Program-made: the position numbers and the translations under genes
Shown: one piece after another, positions 25,121 to 34,610 of the stretch
How positions within the stretch are numbered: position 1 is the stretch's first letter
How the letters are laid out: each line of letters starts with the position of its first letter
The notes under the pieces: model-generated
Told to the model about the DNA's origin: nothing
What the model saw: the letters and a program-made list of their open reading frames with translations, nothing else
Databases searched by the model: none
DNA from: Lentzea pudingi
GTDB taxonomy: Bacteria > Actinomycetota > Actinomycetes > Mycobacteriales > Pseudonocardiaceae
DNA: 64,000 nucleotides
Direction: 5' to 3'
Assembly: GCF_014646255.1 (NCBI RefSeq)
Contig: NZ_BMNC01000001.1
Span: forward strand, 685,366-749,365

Positions 25121-26803
25121 TTACTCCTCGACTGTCCGCGAGCGGCTAGATCGGCTGAATCTACCGGCTGGTAACAGCAGCCACAATAGGCCGGACGCGA
25201 CAACCGCCACCGCGCCGAGATCTCCTGCGACAACAGGCGATCGCGGCGCTCCGGCCGGTGGCGGCGCGATCACCCCCGGCACCCGGTAGAGGGTCAGCCA
25301 CGGCCCGGACCACACCTCCCGCAGACCCCTGAGCACACCGGGGTCGACCGAGCCGGGGGTCCCGTGCTCCACCAGCACCCAGCCGATCCCGAACGCGCCG
25401 AGATCGTCGTTCCGGGCCATCGCCCGGCGAATCGTCGCGACCCTGCCGTCTTCCCCGGACACCGGTCTGCCACCGACGTGCACGACGTCGTCGATGACGA
25501 CGGTCCTCGGCAGGAACCGGGGCGCCGGATCGAGTTGCGTCCGGTCGCCGTTCCAGGAGAACCGCCGGAACGCGGACATCGGCAGGGCCAGCACGTCGCC
25601 CGCTCCGTCGTCCGCCGCCAGCACGGTTCGCACGGCACTCCAGTCGGCCGGGTAGTCCACCACCTGCAGACGCCCCAGCCCCGCCCAGGCGAAGTCGGGC
25701 ATCGTGATGAGCGGGAGCAGCGCCGCCAGCGCCACGAGCGCGGTCCTGTTGGCCAGGTACCTCCCCGCCGCCTCCACACCGAGGGCGAACCCGAGCGAGA
25801 GCGGGAGCGCCCACCACGCGGCCCACTTCTGCGAGTCCCGCAGCAGACCCGCGCCGGGCACGTGGGACACCGCCCACGCCAGCACGTCACCACCGCCCGG
25901 CAGCGTGCCGAACACCGCGATCGCGACGCCGATCGCGCCGAGGACGACGAACGAACGCGCGGGCGCCAGACCCCATCGCGGCGCGAGCGAACGCAGCCCC
26001 ACCAGGGCTACGGCGACCGACAGCAGGGTGATCACCGGCAGCAGTGGCATCTCCCGGCTGCCCGGCACGACCTCCGCGTTCCAGATCCCACCGAGGCCGA
26101 GCACGCTGGTGACCGGAGAACCCCAGCTCTCGACCCTGGCGGCGAACGCCCCGGCACCGTCCGGACTGGACAGTGAGCCGCCGGGGTGCAGCACGGAAGG
26201 CAGCAGCCACGGCATGTTCAGCAGGACCGTGACCGGCACGGTGACCGCGAGTCTGCGGCGGCCCGAGCACACCACCGCGAGCACCGCGGCGATGATTCCA
26301 CCGGTCGGCGTGAGGACCGCGGGAGCGCAGGCCAGGATCAGCTTCGGGAGCGCTTTGGGTTCCCCCCGGCGGACCGCGAGCCCGGCCGCCGCGATCCAAG
26401 GCAGGCAGGCGTACGCGACCAAGTACGGCCAATGGCCCATGAAAAGACGCTCGGCCACGTACGCGCTCCACCCGTACCAGACCGCGGCCACGACCCGGAT
26501 CGCCACCGAGTTCGTGGGCACGAGCCTGCCCGCGCCGAGCGGACCGGCGAACAAGGCCGCCAGGAGCACGATCTTCTGCACGACGTCGCCCGGCAGCAGG
26601 GCGGTCGCGAACGACATCACCGCGTCCGCCGGGACCGACCTGGGCAGCGCCGAGCCGAGGCCGAGGCCGTCGGGCAGGAGCGACTGGTCCGGCGCGAACA
26701 CCATGTCGTAGTTCAGGACGAAGCCGCGGCCGAGCAGCGGGGTGAGCACGAGCAGGGCGAGCACGGCGGACACCGCGGGCAGAACCAGCCGCATCGCACC
26801 CAC
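25121..26803 (-). CDS. Polytopic membrane protein, GT-C-like (Rv0226c-like)
   Basis: 560 residues with about 12 transmembrane helices. The first external loop carries NYDMVFAPDQSLLPDGLGLG, in the position where GT-C glycosyltransferases keep their catalytic acidic residues. The C-terminal external part includes LDPAPRFLPRTVVIDDVV and a final helix. Neighbours DUF3068, GT4, methyltransferase and DUF2613 parallel mycobacterial Rv0224c-Rv0227c. Likely a polyprenyl-phosphosugar-dependent transferase acting outside the membrane (inference). Start ATG at 26803 or at 26794 (MRLV). Divergent from the flippase gene by 84 bp. Confidence 0.8.
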   Translation of the reverse strand: MGAMRLVLPAVSAVLALLVLTPLLGRGFVLNYDMVFAPDQSLLPDGLGLGSALPRSVPADAVMSFATALLPGDVVQKIVLLAALFAGPLGAGRLVPTNSVAIRVVAAVWYGWSAYVAERLFMGHWPYLVAYACLPWIAAAGLAVRRGEPKALPKLILACAPAVLTPTGGIIAAVLAVVCSGRRRLAVTVPVTVLLNMPWLLPSVLHPGGSLSSPDGAGAFAARVESWGSPVTSVLGLGGIWNAEVVPGSREMPLLPVITLLSVAVALVGLRSLAPRWGLAPARSFVVLGAIGVAIAVFGTLPGGGDVLAWAVSHVPGAGLLRDSQKWAAWWALPLSLGFALGVEAAGRYLANRTALVALAALLPLITMPDFAWAGLGRLQVVDYPADWSAVRTVLAADDGAGDVLALPMSAFRRFSWNGDRTQLDPAPRFLPRTVVIDDVVHVGGRPVSGEDGRVATIRRAMARNDDLGAFGIGWVLVEHGTPGSVDPGVLRGLREVWSGPWLTLYRVPGVIAPPPAGAPRSPVVAGDLGAVAVVASGLLWLLLPAGRFSRSSRSRTVEE

Positions 26804-26887
26804 TTTTCTCGCCGGCAGCCCGGAACCTGGACTGCGGGACTATAGTTCCCCGACCATTACCCCTCGGTAACCTAGGGGACGAAGCCA

Positions 26888-28093
26888 GTGGCGGACACAC
26901 TTCCGGCCAGGACCCGCGTCGACGCGATCGCGGTCGCGGTGGCCTTCGGCGGCAGCAACGTCGCCAGCTACCTGCTCACGGTGATCGCCGCGCGGCTGCT
27001 CGCGCCGCCGGTCTTCGGGGAAATGGGCTCGCTGCTCGCGCTCCTGGCGATCGGTGCGGTGCCGGCGATGGGCTTGCAGACCGTGATCGCCCTGCGGGTG
27101 GCGCGGGCGCCCGAACAGGATCGCGGGCCGCTGGTGACGCTCGGTCTGATGACCAGTGCCACCGTCCTGGTCACCGCGCTGGCCGTCTCGCCCGTGCTGA
27201 TGGCGTTGCTGCACCTGCCGGGGCCGTGGGCGGTGCTGCTGCTCGCCTGCTCGCTCGCGCCGATCACGCTCGTCGGCCTGTGCTACGGAGTTCTGCAGGG
27301 GACGCAGCGGTTCCGGTCGATGGCCTACCTGATCGCGACCGAGGGGGTCGGGCGGGTCGGCGGCACGCTGCTCGGCCTGCTCGTGTTCCGCACGCCCGCC
27401 GGGGCGTTCGCCGGGACGGTCGCGGGGTCGGTCGTCGTCGCCTTCGTGGGCTGGCTGATCTGCGGCAGACCGGTGCCGGGCCGCCGCACCGCGGGGCACG
27501 TGCGCGACGTGCTGCACACCGCGCAGGCGTTGCTGGCGCTGGTGCTGCTGGTGAACCTGGACCTGGTGCTGGCCCGGCACAGCCTTCCCGCCCGTGAGGC
27601 GGGGGAGTACGCGGTGGGCTCGGTGATCACCAAGATCGCGTACTGGCTGCCGTACGCGATCGCCGTCGTCGTCCTGCCCAAGCTGGCCGACGAGAAGGCC
27701 CGCCGCCGGATCGTGCCGATCGCGCTGGGCGTCTGCGCCGCCGTGGACGCGGTGGTGGTGCTGGGTTGCGCGGTGTTCGGCCGCACGGTGGTGTCGCTCG
27801 TCGGCGGTTCGGCCTACGCGGCGAGCAGCCTTCCGGTGTGGCCGTTCGCCCTGGTCGGATCGCTGCTGTCGCTCGTGCAGATCCTGTTGTACTCCAGGAT
27901 CGCGGGCGCCGACCGCCGGTCCACGTCACTGACCTGGCTGGCGGTCGGGTTCGAGGTCGTGCTCGTTCTCGGCTGGTGGCACGGTTCGCCGGCCCAGGTC
28001 GTCGCCGGGGCCGTCACCGCCACCGCCCTGCTCGCCTGCCTCGGAGCCCTGATCGAGTTCCGGTCCCGTGTCGAACCAGTCGAGGCACGGTGA
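26888..28093 (+). CDS. Polysaccharide/oligosaccharide flippase (Wzx/MOP-like)
   Basis: 401 residues, about 12 helices. The N-terminus AVAFGGSNVASYLLTVIAAR and LLAPPVFGEMGSLLAL is typical of the polysaccharide biosynthesis/MOP flippase family. Expected to move a lipid-linked glycan intermediate across the membrane for the GT-C enzymes encoded around it. GTG start 84 bp from the divergent membrane-protein gene. The last 168 bp overlap the 3' end of aftD on the opposite strand. Confidence 0.82.
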   Translation: MADTLPARTRVDAIAVAVAFGGSNVASYLLTVIAARLLAPPVFGEMGSLLALLAIGAVPAMGLQTVIALRVARAPEQDRGPLVTLGLMTSATVLVTALAVSPVLMALLHLPGPWAVLLLACSLAPITLVGLCYGVLQGTQRFRSMAYLIATEGVGRVGGTLLGLLVFRTPAGAFAGTVAGSVVVAFVGWLICGRPVPGRRTAGHVRDVLHTAQALLALVLLVNLDLVLARHSLPAREAGEYAVGSVITKIAYWLPYAIAVVVLPKLADEKARRRIVPIALGVCAAVDAVVVLGCAVFGRTVVSLVGGSAYAASSLPVWPFALVGSLLSLVQILLYSRIAGADRRSTSLTWLAVGFEVVLVLGWWHGSPAQVVAGAVTATALLACLGALIEFRSRVEPVEAR

Positions 28094-31000
28094 CACCGCC
28101 GCGGCCAAGGCGACGAGGATGGCGGCCTGCGTGGCGGTTCCGTACGCCCAGTCCTGCCCGTGTCCTTGCAGGCGTCCGACGACCGCGATCCCGGTGGCGG
28201 TCGCCATCCCGGCGACGACGATCAAGGCCGTGACGTTGAACCGCGCGGAGAACCGCTGGGCCACGGCACGGACGAGCAGGCTCGCGATCAGCAGGACGAC
28301 CGGCAGGATCCCGCCGATGGCCGCGAGCAGCACCACCAGCACCGCCGGCACCCACCGCTTGCCCGCGGGGGACGTGGTGATCCGGACCGGTCTGCGCACC
28401 GGCACGAGCGTGACCAACAGCAGGAGCGCCGCGGCGACGGCGCCGACGAGAAGCCGTTGCCGGTAGGTGGTGTCGGGTTCGAAGTCCAGCACCACGGTCG
28501 TCACGCCACCGGCCGGCAGCACCCAGGCCTGCTGCCACCCGTCGATCCTGGTGCGGGCGAGCGGCTCGCCGTTCACCTTGGCCACCCAGCCGTCGTTGGC
28601 GTTCTCCGGGATGCTGAGGACCGCGGCCTGCCCGGCAGCCACCCGCAGTTCACGGTGTGCGGCACCCCACCGCTCGAAGTCGATCGCGCGCTGACCGGGC
28701 GGTGGCTCGGTGGCGGCCCCGGTGCTGGGCCGCAGGGTGAGGTCCTGCACCACGAAGGAGGCCGATCGAGCTGTGCTCACCTCGTGCTCCCGAGCTCCGA
28801 GGTCGACGCCCTCGACCAGGTCCCGACAGGTGCCCAGCGGTAGCGGACGGTGCTGGAACACGTCCCGCAGCGTGCCGGAAACCGTGGTGGCGTAGGCGGT
28901 TCCGTCGATGGTGACGGCCGGGCCGGAGCCGCACGGCACGGTGAACGGGGTGTCCAGCGGGATCGGCGGCACCAGATCGGGCGCACCGACGATCTCGACG
29001 TCGCTGATGCCCACCGGTCCCGGAACGCGGTCGGGAACCCCTTCGCTCTTCTTGATCGTGATGTCCAGCCGGTCGGTGGTCGCGGCGAAGTCGACCGAGC
29101 CGTCGGAGAACACCGGCACGGTCCGGCTCAGCCCCGGGGTGGTGATCTGCACCTCGGTCGGGCGGGACGCGCCGGACAGCGCCGACGTGGTCAGCCGCAA
29201 GCCGGTCACGTCGCGGGCGGTCGGCCAGGCCAGGCGCAGCGTGGGTTCCTCGTCGGTGTAGTCGGCGATCCACGTCGTGGTGGGGTTCACGTCGACCGCG
29301 GCCAGAGGCGCGGCGGCCGGGTCACCAGCCAACTGGGTCGTGCTGGAGACGGTCAACCCCGGTGCGGTGACGGGGAGAGTGCCGCCGACGGTGGGCAGGA
29401 CCGTCCCTTCGAGACGGTAGTTGGCGTCGTCGCGGGTGCGGAAGAGCCGGTGGATCCCGTCGGGTTCCTCGCCGCTCCTGGCCAGTCCCACGTCGCACCG
29501 CTGGTCGCCGTCGGTGCCGGTGCAGGAGTAGCGCGGCTGAGGGCCGCGGCTGAAGGCGAAGGTCGTCCGCTGTCCGGGGCCGGGCAGCACGTCGGCAGGC
29601 ACCCGCAACGCCCGTTGGGCGGTCACGCCGGGCACCGACAGTTCGGCGATGCCGACGGCGCCGCTGGTCAACTGCGCCGCCACCGACAGCACGGTGACCC
29701 GGACCCTGCTGGTGAGCCCCGGCGACACCGCGAACGCCTGCTCCGCGGCGCCCCTGGCGACCTCGTGATCGCGGAAACCCGAGTCGGTGGTGATCCTGAT
29801 CCGGGTGACCGGCCAGCCGACCCGGATGTCGTCGACCATCCGCAGCGCCACCTGGTCGACGACCCGCGGTGTGTCCAGGCCGACTTCGAGCCACTGCCCG
29901 GCCGGTCCGGCGAGGGTGGAGGACTGCCAGGCGCTGTACGGATCTCCGTCGATCGCGGCGAAGGGCATGGACGACGGGTCGGAGGCGCGGACGGAGTCCG
30001 CGAACCCGGCCGAACTCGACGCGGTGACACCGCGGATCCCGCGGTAGGCCGCGACGGTCTGGTGCTCCGGACCGGGGAACGGCAGGATGTCGGACACCGG
30101 CCGGTCCAGCCTCGGCCGCTCGTCGGCAGCGAGCGTCTGGCTCAGATTGTCGCGCACCCGCCCGACGTTGCGCTCCCGGTGGCGCAGCCCGTCGGTGACG
30201 AGCCAGTCCCGGCTCCCGGGCGCGCCGCCGTCACCGGCCAGCACGGCAGGACGATCTCCCCGCAGCACTCCCGAGTCGAGCAGCGGCAACAGGGATTCCG
30301 GCCCACCGCTCACCGTCGCGACGTCCTCGGCGTTCACCGCGACCGCGCGCGGCACCGACCGCTTCACCTCGTAGATCTCCAACGCGGGCGCCGGCGCGGC
30401 GTCGAGGTCGATCGAGTTGACGACCGGCTGGTCACCCGGCTTGACCACCGGCCCGAACGTCGTCACGCGTTCGATCCCGGCGGAGCGGGCCAGCGCGTCC
30501 CGCATCATCGTGACCGGTGGCGCACCGGTGGCGACCCGGTCGATGTCGTTGCGCACCAACAGGAACCTGTGCCCGGACCGAGCGAGGAAGTCGGCCAGTC
30601 CTGGCGCGCCGCGCCCGTCGGCGAGCGCGTCCTCGACCGCGTCCATCAGCCGGGTGTTGCCCTCCGAGCCGAGCGGGATCTGGCTGCGCAGCGCCCAGGG
30701 TGACCGGGCCAGCGCCTGGGCGGGCTCGTCGACCGTCTTGCCCCAGGTGTACTCGCCGAACCCGGTGCCGGGCAGCAGGAGGGTGCGGGCGTCCGGGTCG
30801 TTGTCGGCCAGCCACGTCATCGCGGAACGCCAGTAGTCCGGGATCTCCTGCCACCCCGGCCCCGGCCGCAACGTGAGCGTCCACGCGGGCACGGCCATCA
30901 CGGCCACCAGAAGGACGCCGACGGCGAGCCGGACCTTGCCCGCGACCGCGGTGGTCGCGGCGGCCGGGATCCGGACGCGTGACACCGCGTGCATGAACGC

Positions 31001-32122
31001 GAGCATCAACGGCAGCCGCAGGCCGGGCTCGAACTTGTGCACGTTGCGCAGGGGGGCCAGCGGACCGTCCAGCAGGGCGCGAACGGTGTGGGACAGCGGA
31101 CTGTCGAGTGCCCCGACGTAGCCGATGGTGATCACGGCGACGCCCGCGATGACGCCGATCGTCAGGAAGAGCCGCTCCGGCAGTCCGCGGCGGACCAGCC
31201 CGGCGAGGCCGGCCGCCGCGAGGAGCCCGGTGGCCAGCATCAGGACCGGGTTGTCGACCAGCATGAAACCGGAGGGCCACCACGGGCTGCCCTGCACGAC
31301 GTAGGCCACCCACTGGTTGGTGCCGCGCAGGACCTGGAACAGCGACGTCGGCGCCGTGGTGTTGGCGGCCGACTCGACGTAGTCGACGAACGGCAGGCTG
31401 TACTCGCCGAGCAGCATCAGCGGCAGCAACCACCACAGCACGGCCGCCACCACGGACGCGAACCACCAGAGCACGAGCCGGACGTGCCGCGCGGTCCACT
31501 GCCGGGTCAGCAGCCACAGACCGGGCAGCAGCAGGACCGTGACCACCAGCGCGCCGTTCATCCCGCCGACGCCGAGGGTCGCGAGCCCGGACAAGCCGGC
31601 CGCCCGTCGTGGCGAGGAGATCCGGTCGGCCTTGATCAAGGGCAGCAGGATCCACGGCAGCATCACGGCGGCGACCATCTCCGCCGACAGCGGGCCGATC
31701 TCGGTGAGCATCCGCGGCGCCAGCGCGTACGCGACGGCCCCCAGGTACTGCGCCGGGGCGGTGCCGATCCGCAGCGCCCGCGCGACCGCGAGGACACCGC
31801 CGAACGCGCCGCACAGCAGCAGGGCGCACCACAGGCGTTGGGAGATCCACGGCGGCAGCCCGAGCACGTGGCACACCGCGAAGTACGGCCCCATCGGGAA
31901 CAGGTAGCCGTACGCCTGGTTCTGCAGTTCGCCACCGCTGGCCGCGGGGTTCCACAGGTGCAACGCGCGGCCGAGGAACGCCAGCGGGTCGACCACGAGG
32001 TCGAGCTTGGTGTCGAAGGTCGTGCGGCCGGGGCGTTGCAGGAACGACAGCAGCGTGAGACCCAGCATGACCCACGCCGTGGGGTTGCGGTACAAGCCCA
32101 CGGCCACCCTGACGCGCGTCAC
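27926..32122 (-). CDS. aftD: Alpha-(1->3)-arabinofuranosyltransferase AftD
   Basis: 1398 residues, the size of mycobacterial AftD (about 1400). An N-terminal GT-C membrane region (residues 1 to about 430) begins with TTFDTKLDLVVDPLAFL and LWNPAASGGELQNQAYGYLF. A long external segment (about 430-1235) contains discoidin/CBM-like repeats (AIDGDPYSAWQSSTLAG, TTWIADYTDEEPTLRLAWP), then several C-terminal helices. AftD adds arabinofuranose branches from decaprenyl-phosphoarabinose to arabinan. The last 55 codons are antisense to the flippase gene and look non-homologous. Its ATG overlaps the methyltransferase stop by 4 nt. Confidence 0.93.
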   Translation of the reverse strand: MTRVRVAVGLYRNPTAWVMLGLTLLSFLQRPGRTTFDTKLDLVVDPLAFLGRALHLWNPAASGGELQNQAYGYLFPMGPYFAVCHVLGLPPWISQRLWCALLLCGAFGGVLAVARALRIGTAPAQYLGAVAYALAPRMLTEIGPLSAEMVAAVMLPWILLPLIKADRISSPRRAAGLSGLATLGVGGMNGALVVTVLLLPGLWLLTRQWTARHVRLVLWWFASVVAAVLWWLLPLMLLGEYSLPFVDYVESAANTTAPTSLFQVLRGTNQWVAYVVQGSPWWPSGFMLVDNPVLMLATGLLAAAGLAGLVRRGLPERLFLTIGVIAGVAVITIGYVGALDSPLSHTVRALLDGPLAPLRNVHKFEPGLRLPLMLAFMHAVSRVRIPAAATTAVAGKVRLAVGVLLVAVMAVPAWTLTLRPGPGWQEIPDYWRSAMTWLADNDPDARTLLLPGTGFGEYTWGKTVDEPAQALARSPWALRSQIPLGSEGNTRLMDAVEDALADGRGAPGLADFLARSGHRFLLVRNDIDRVATGAPPVTMMRDALARSAGIERVTTFGPVVKPGDQPVVNSIDLDAAPAPALEIYEVKRSVPRAVAVNAEDVATVSGGPESLLPLLDSGVLRGDRPAVLAGDGGAPGSRDWLVTDGLRHRERNVGRVRDNLSQTLAADERPRLDRPVSDILPFPGPEHQTVAAYRGIRGVTASSSAGFADSVRASDPSSMPFAAIDGDPYSAWQSSTLAGPAGQWLEVGLDTPRVVDQVALRMVDDIRVGWPVTRIRITTDSGFRDHEVARGAAEQAFAVSPGLTSRVRVTVLSVAAQLTSGAVGIAELSVPGVTAQRALRVPADVLPGPGQRTTFAFSRGPQPRYSCTGTDGDQRCDVGLARSGEEPDGIHRLFRTRDDANYRLEGTVLPTVGGTLPVTAPGLTVSSTTQLAGDPAAAPLAAVDVNPTTTWIADYTDEEPTLRLAWPTARDVTGLRLTTSALSGASRPTEVQITTPGLSRTVPVFSDGSVDFAATTDRLDITIKKSEGVPDRVPGPVGISDVEIVGAPDLVPPIPLDTPFTVPCGSGPAVTIDGTAYATTVSGTLRDVFQHRPLPLGTCRDLVEGVDLGAREHEVSTARSASFVVQDLTLRPSTGAATEPPPGQRAIDFERWGAAHRELRVAAGQAAVLSIPENANDGWVAKVNGEPLARTRIDGWQQAWVLPAGGVTTVVLDFEPDTTYRQRLLVGAVAAALLLLVTLVPVRRPVRITTSPAGKRWVPAVLVVLLAAIGGILPVVLLIASLLVRAVAQRFSARFNVTALIVVAGMATATGIAVVGRLQGHGQDWAYGTATQAAILVALAAAVSPCLDWFDTGPELDQGSEAGEQGGGGDGPGDDLGRRTVPPAENEHDLEPDRQPGQ

Positions 32123-32853
32123 CTCTTGCGGACGACGTATCTCGTGGACCGCCAGTGGCTGACCGGGATGTCCTCGGACACGCTGTCCACCACCTCACCG
32201 CCGTGCTCGGCCACCACGGCGCGGAGCCGGTCCGGCGCCAGCGCGGTCATCCGCATCGGCGCCGGGTAGCGCAGCACGACGCGCTGCCCCCAGGCCACCA
32301 GGCGGTAGGGCGCGAACCGCCAGAGCACGCCCCTGAGCGTCCACAATGGACTCGTAGTGCACTGCAACACCGCCACGCCGCCGGGACGCAGCACGCGCAT
32401 GAACTCCGCCAGGTAGCCCTCGATCGCCGTGCGCGGCAGGTGCTGCAACACCAGTTCGGTGTAGACCAGGTCGAAATCGCCGTCGGGGAACCGGTGCAGA
32501 TCCGGCGTGTCGTTGTGGACGAACCGGCACTTCCCGCCGCTGCGGTCCAGGTTCTCGGCGGTGGAGAGCATCGGCGGCGAGACGTCCACGCCGACGACCT
32601 CGTCGGCGTGCTCGGCCAGCGCCTGCGACAGCCGCCCGGCCCCGCACCCGAAGTCCAGCACCCGCCGCCAGGTCACCGGCAGGTCGAGCCGGGCGAGCCA
32701 CTCACGGGCGATCGCCACGTCCTGGCGCCCCAGTTCGAGGAACTGGTCGACCTCCCACCGGCCGCCGCGCTTGTCCGGCGCCACGTGCACCGCCCACAGC
32801 GGATCCGCTTCGCCGAGCCGGGTCCAGTCGCGGCGCACCTGGTCGAAGGTCAT
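32119..32853 (-). CDS. Class I SAM-dependent methyltransferase
   Basis: 244 residues: VLDFGCGAGRLSQALAEHA (motif I), EVVGVDVSPPMLSTAE, FDLVYTELVLQHLP and FMRVLRPGGVAVLQ. A standard small-molecule or glycan methyltransferase with no membrane segment. Start: ATG giving TFDQVRRDWTRLGEADPLW, a common opening of this family; the frame upstream is antisense noise. It sits 20 nt after the GT-C-like gene and overlaps aftD by 4 nt, so a role in modifying the arabinan or its lipid carrier is a fair inference. Confidence 0.88.
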   Translation of the reverse strand: MTFDQVRRDWTRLGEADPLWAVHVAPDKRGGRWEVDQFLELGRQDVAIAREWLARLDLPVTWRRVLDFGCGAGRLSQALAEHADEVVGVDVSPPMLSTAENLDRSGGKCRFVHNDTPDLHRFPDGDFDLVYTELVLQHLPRTAIEGYLAEFMRVLRPGGVAVLQCTTSPLWTLRGVLWRFAPYRLVAWGQRVVLRYPAPMRMTALAPDRLRAVVAEHGGEVVDSVSEDIPVSHWRSTRYVVRKR

Positions 32854-32873
32854 TCGCGGGAGTGTAGGTCCGG

Positions 32874-34610
32874 TCACGTCGAAGGGGAACCGATCCGGAC
32901 GTCCACCACGCACATCGGGTCCACAGCGGTGCCGCGGTTGACCTCCAGCCGGTCGGAGCCGCCGTTCACGACGACGTACAGCACGTGCAGGCCCTCGGCG
33001 AAGTTCACCTCCTGGGCGGCCGTTCCCAGCGCGAGCCGCACCGGGCCCGCGCTGGAGGTGTAGTACTCCATCCGCAGCAACCTGCGGCCCTCCACCCGGC
33101 CGCTCAGCGGAATCGTCACGACCTGGCCGCCGACCGGGTAGCCGCAGTCGGCCACCGGACCTTTCCTGCCGACGACCGGATCCTTGACGCCGGTGATCCT
33201 GCGCGGCGATCCGTTGTCGTCCAGCAGGAACATCTCCTCCGCGGGCTGGTCGAACTTCGGCCGCTGCGGGAGCAGGCCGACCACCCTGGACGCCTTGCCG
33301 TCCTCGATGAGCCACACCGACATGACCGCGTCCGGGACGTTCGTGTCGTAGAGCGAGATCGACGGGTTCGCCGCCAGCGCGGCTCGTGCGGTGCTGACGT
33401 ACTGCTCCGACTTGGCGAACCGCAGACCCGGTGCGAGCCACAGGAAGCTGAACGTGGCGCTGATCCCGAGCAGCGTCACCAGGCCGAGCACGACCGGCCG
33501 TTTCAGGCCGCCGGTGCGCTCGCCCGGTTCGAGGAACGCGAACGTCGCGCAGAGCACGGCGATCGGGACCGCGTCGGCGATGTAGCGGGGGTCGTTGCCG
33601 ATCAGCGGCCCGATCTCGGGCAGCCGGGTCACGATCACCAGGAGCAGGTCGACCGCGAGGTACCCGGCGAGCATCAGCCACGCGGCCCCCGCGCGTCGGG
33701 GTGCCTTGAGCAGAGCGCCGACGAGCACCAGCACGGCCAGCGCGGCCACGGCCAGGCGCAGCCACAGCGGCGACGTCGAGATGGTCGCGCCGGGCGCGGG
33801 ACCGGTCCACGGGCCGCCGAACAAGCCCGGCAGGAAGGTGTTCAGCACCGCGTTGCCGACGAACTCCGCGATGAAGTCCGCGGAAGGCAGTTCGCTCTTG
33901 ACTCGGCTGGTGGTCAGGGCGACGAACAGGACGGCGAACCCGGCGACGACGGCACCGTGCGCCAGCCACACCCGCCAGGGCGCCTTTTCGCCCAGCAGCA
34001 CCGTGATCCCGAACAGCACGGCGACGAACAGCGCCGCCTTCTCGTAGAAGGCCAGCCCGGCGACGGTCCACAGCACCGTGAAGACGACCTGCTTCGCCTC
34101 GCGGGTGCGCAGGTACGTCAGGTGCGCGTTGATCGCGCCGAACATGGTCAGCAGCAACGGGAAGAGCTGCACGCCGTAGGCCCACCACAGCGTGGGGTAC
34201 AGGATCAGGGGGGAGAACGCGTAGACCGCGAACGGCAACAGCAGCGTCCAGCGCGACCCGAAGCACCGCGTCAGCACCCGCCAGAACAGCACGGACGCCA
34301 CCGCGAGCATCACGAGCAGGGGGAGCACGGCGAACACGTGGCTCAGCGGCGCGACCGCCGTGATGAACCACGCCAGCAGGAACATGCCGGGCGCCAGGTG
34401 GCCGCTGTAGTCCTGGAAGAGGTAGTCGAGGTCGAACGGCCCGTGGGCCGCCGCCCGGTGCAGGATCACGAAGTCGTCGTGCCCGAAGTAGCCGTTGAAC
34501 GCCATCCAGGCGTGGATCGCGAACGGGATGACGCCGATCGCGATCGCGGCCAGGGTGATCGTCCGGGGCCAGGCCAGGACGACCTGCCGCGGTTCGGTGG
34601 TGGTGGTCAC
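32874..34610 (-). CDS. Polytopic membrane protein, probable GT-C glycosyltransferase
   Basis: 578 residues. About 11 transmembrane helices in the first 400, with FNGYFGHDDFVILHRAAAH in the first external loop: the D-D/H-D pattern typical of GT-C catalytic loops. A beta-rich external C-terminal domain (about 410-578) contains VPDAVMSVWLIEDGKASRV. ATG overlaps the stop of the VWA protein gene by 4 nt. Part of a four-gene operon ending in aftD, so probably acts on the same envelope glycan. Not assigned to a named enzyme. Confidence 0.72.
   Translation of the reverse strand: MTTTTEPRQVVLAWPRTITLAAIAIGVIPFAIHAWMAFNGYFGHDDFVILHRAAAHGPFDLDYLFQDYSGHLAPGMFLLAWFITAVAPLSHVFAVLPLLVMLAVASVLFWRVLTRCFGSRWTLLLPFAVYAFSPLILYPTLWWAYGVQLFPLLLTMFGAINAHLTYLRTREAKQVVFTVLWTVAGLAFYEKAALFVAVLFGITVLLGEKAPWRVWLAHGAVVAGFAVLFVALTTSRVKSELPSADFIAEFVGNAVLNTFLPGLFGGPWTGPAPGATISTSPLWLRLAVAALAVLVLVGALLKAPRRAGAAWLMLAGYLAVDLLLVIVTRLPEIGPLIGNDPRYIADAVPIAVLCATFAFLEPGERTGGLKRPVVLGLVTLLGISATFSFLWLAPGLRFAKSEQYVSTARAALAANPSISLYDTNVPDAVMSVWLIEDGKASRVVGLLPQRPKFDQPAEEMFLLDDNGSPRRITGVKDPVVGRKGPVADCGYPVGGQVVTIPLSGRVEGRRLLRMEYYTSSAGPVRLALGTAAQEVNFAEGLHVLYVVVNGGSDRLEVNRGTAVDPMCVVDVRIGSPST

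Noticed and set aside
28850..32269. Long plus-strand frames opposite aftD
   Set aside because: Gly/Arg/His/Gln-rich antisense translations with no family features.
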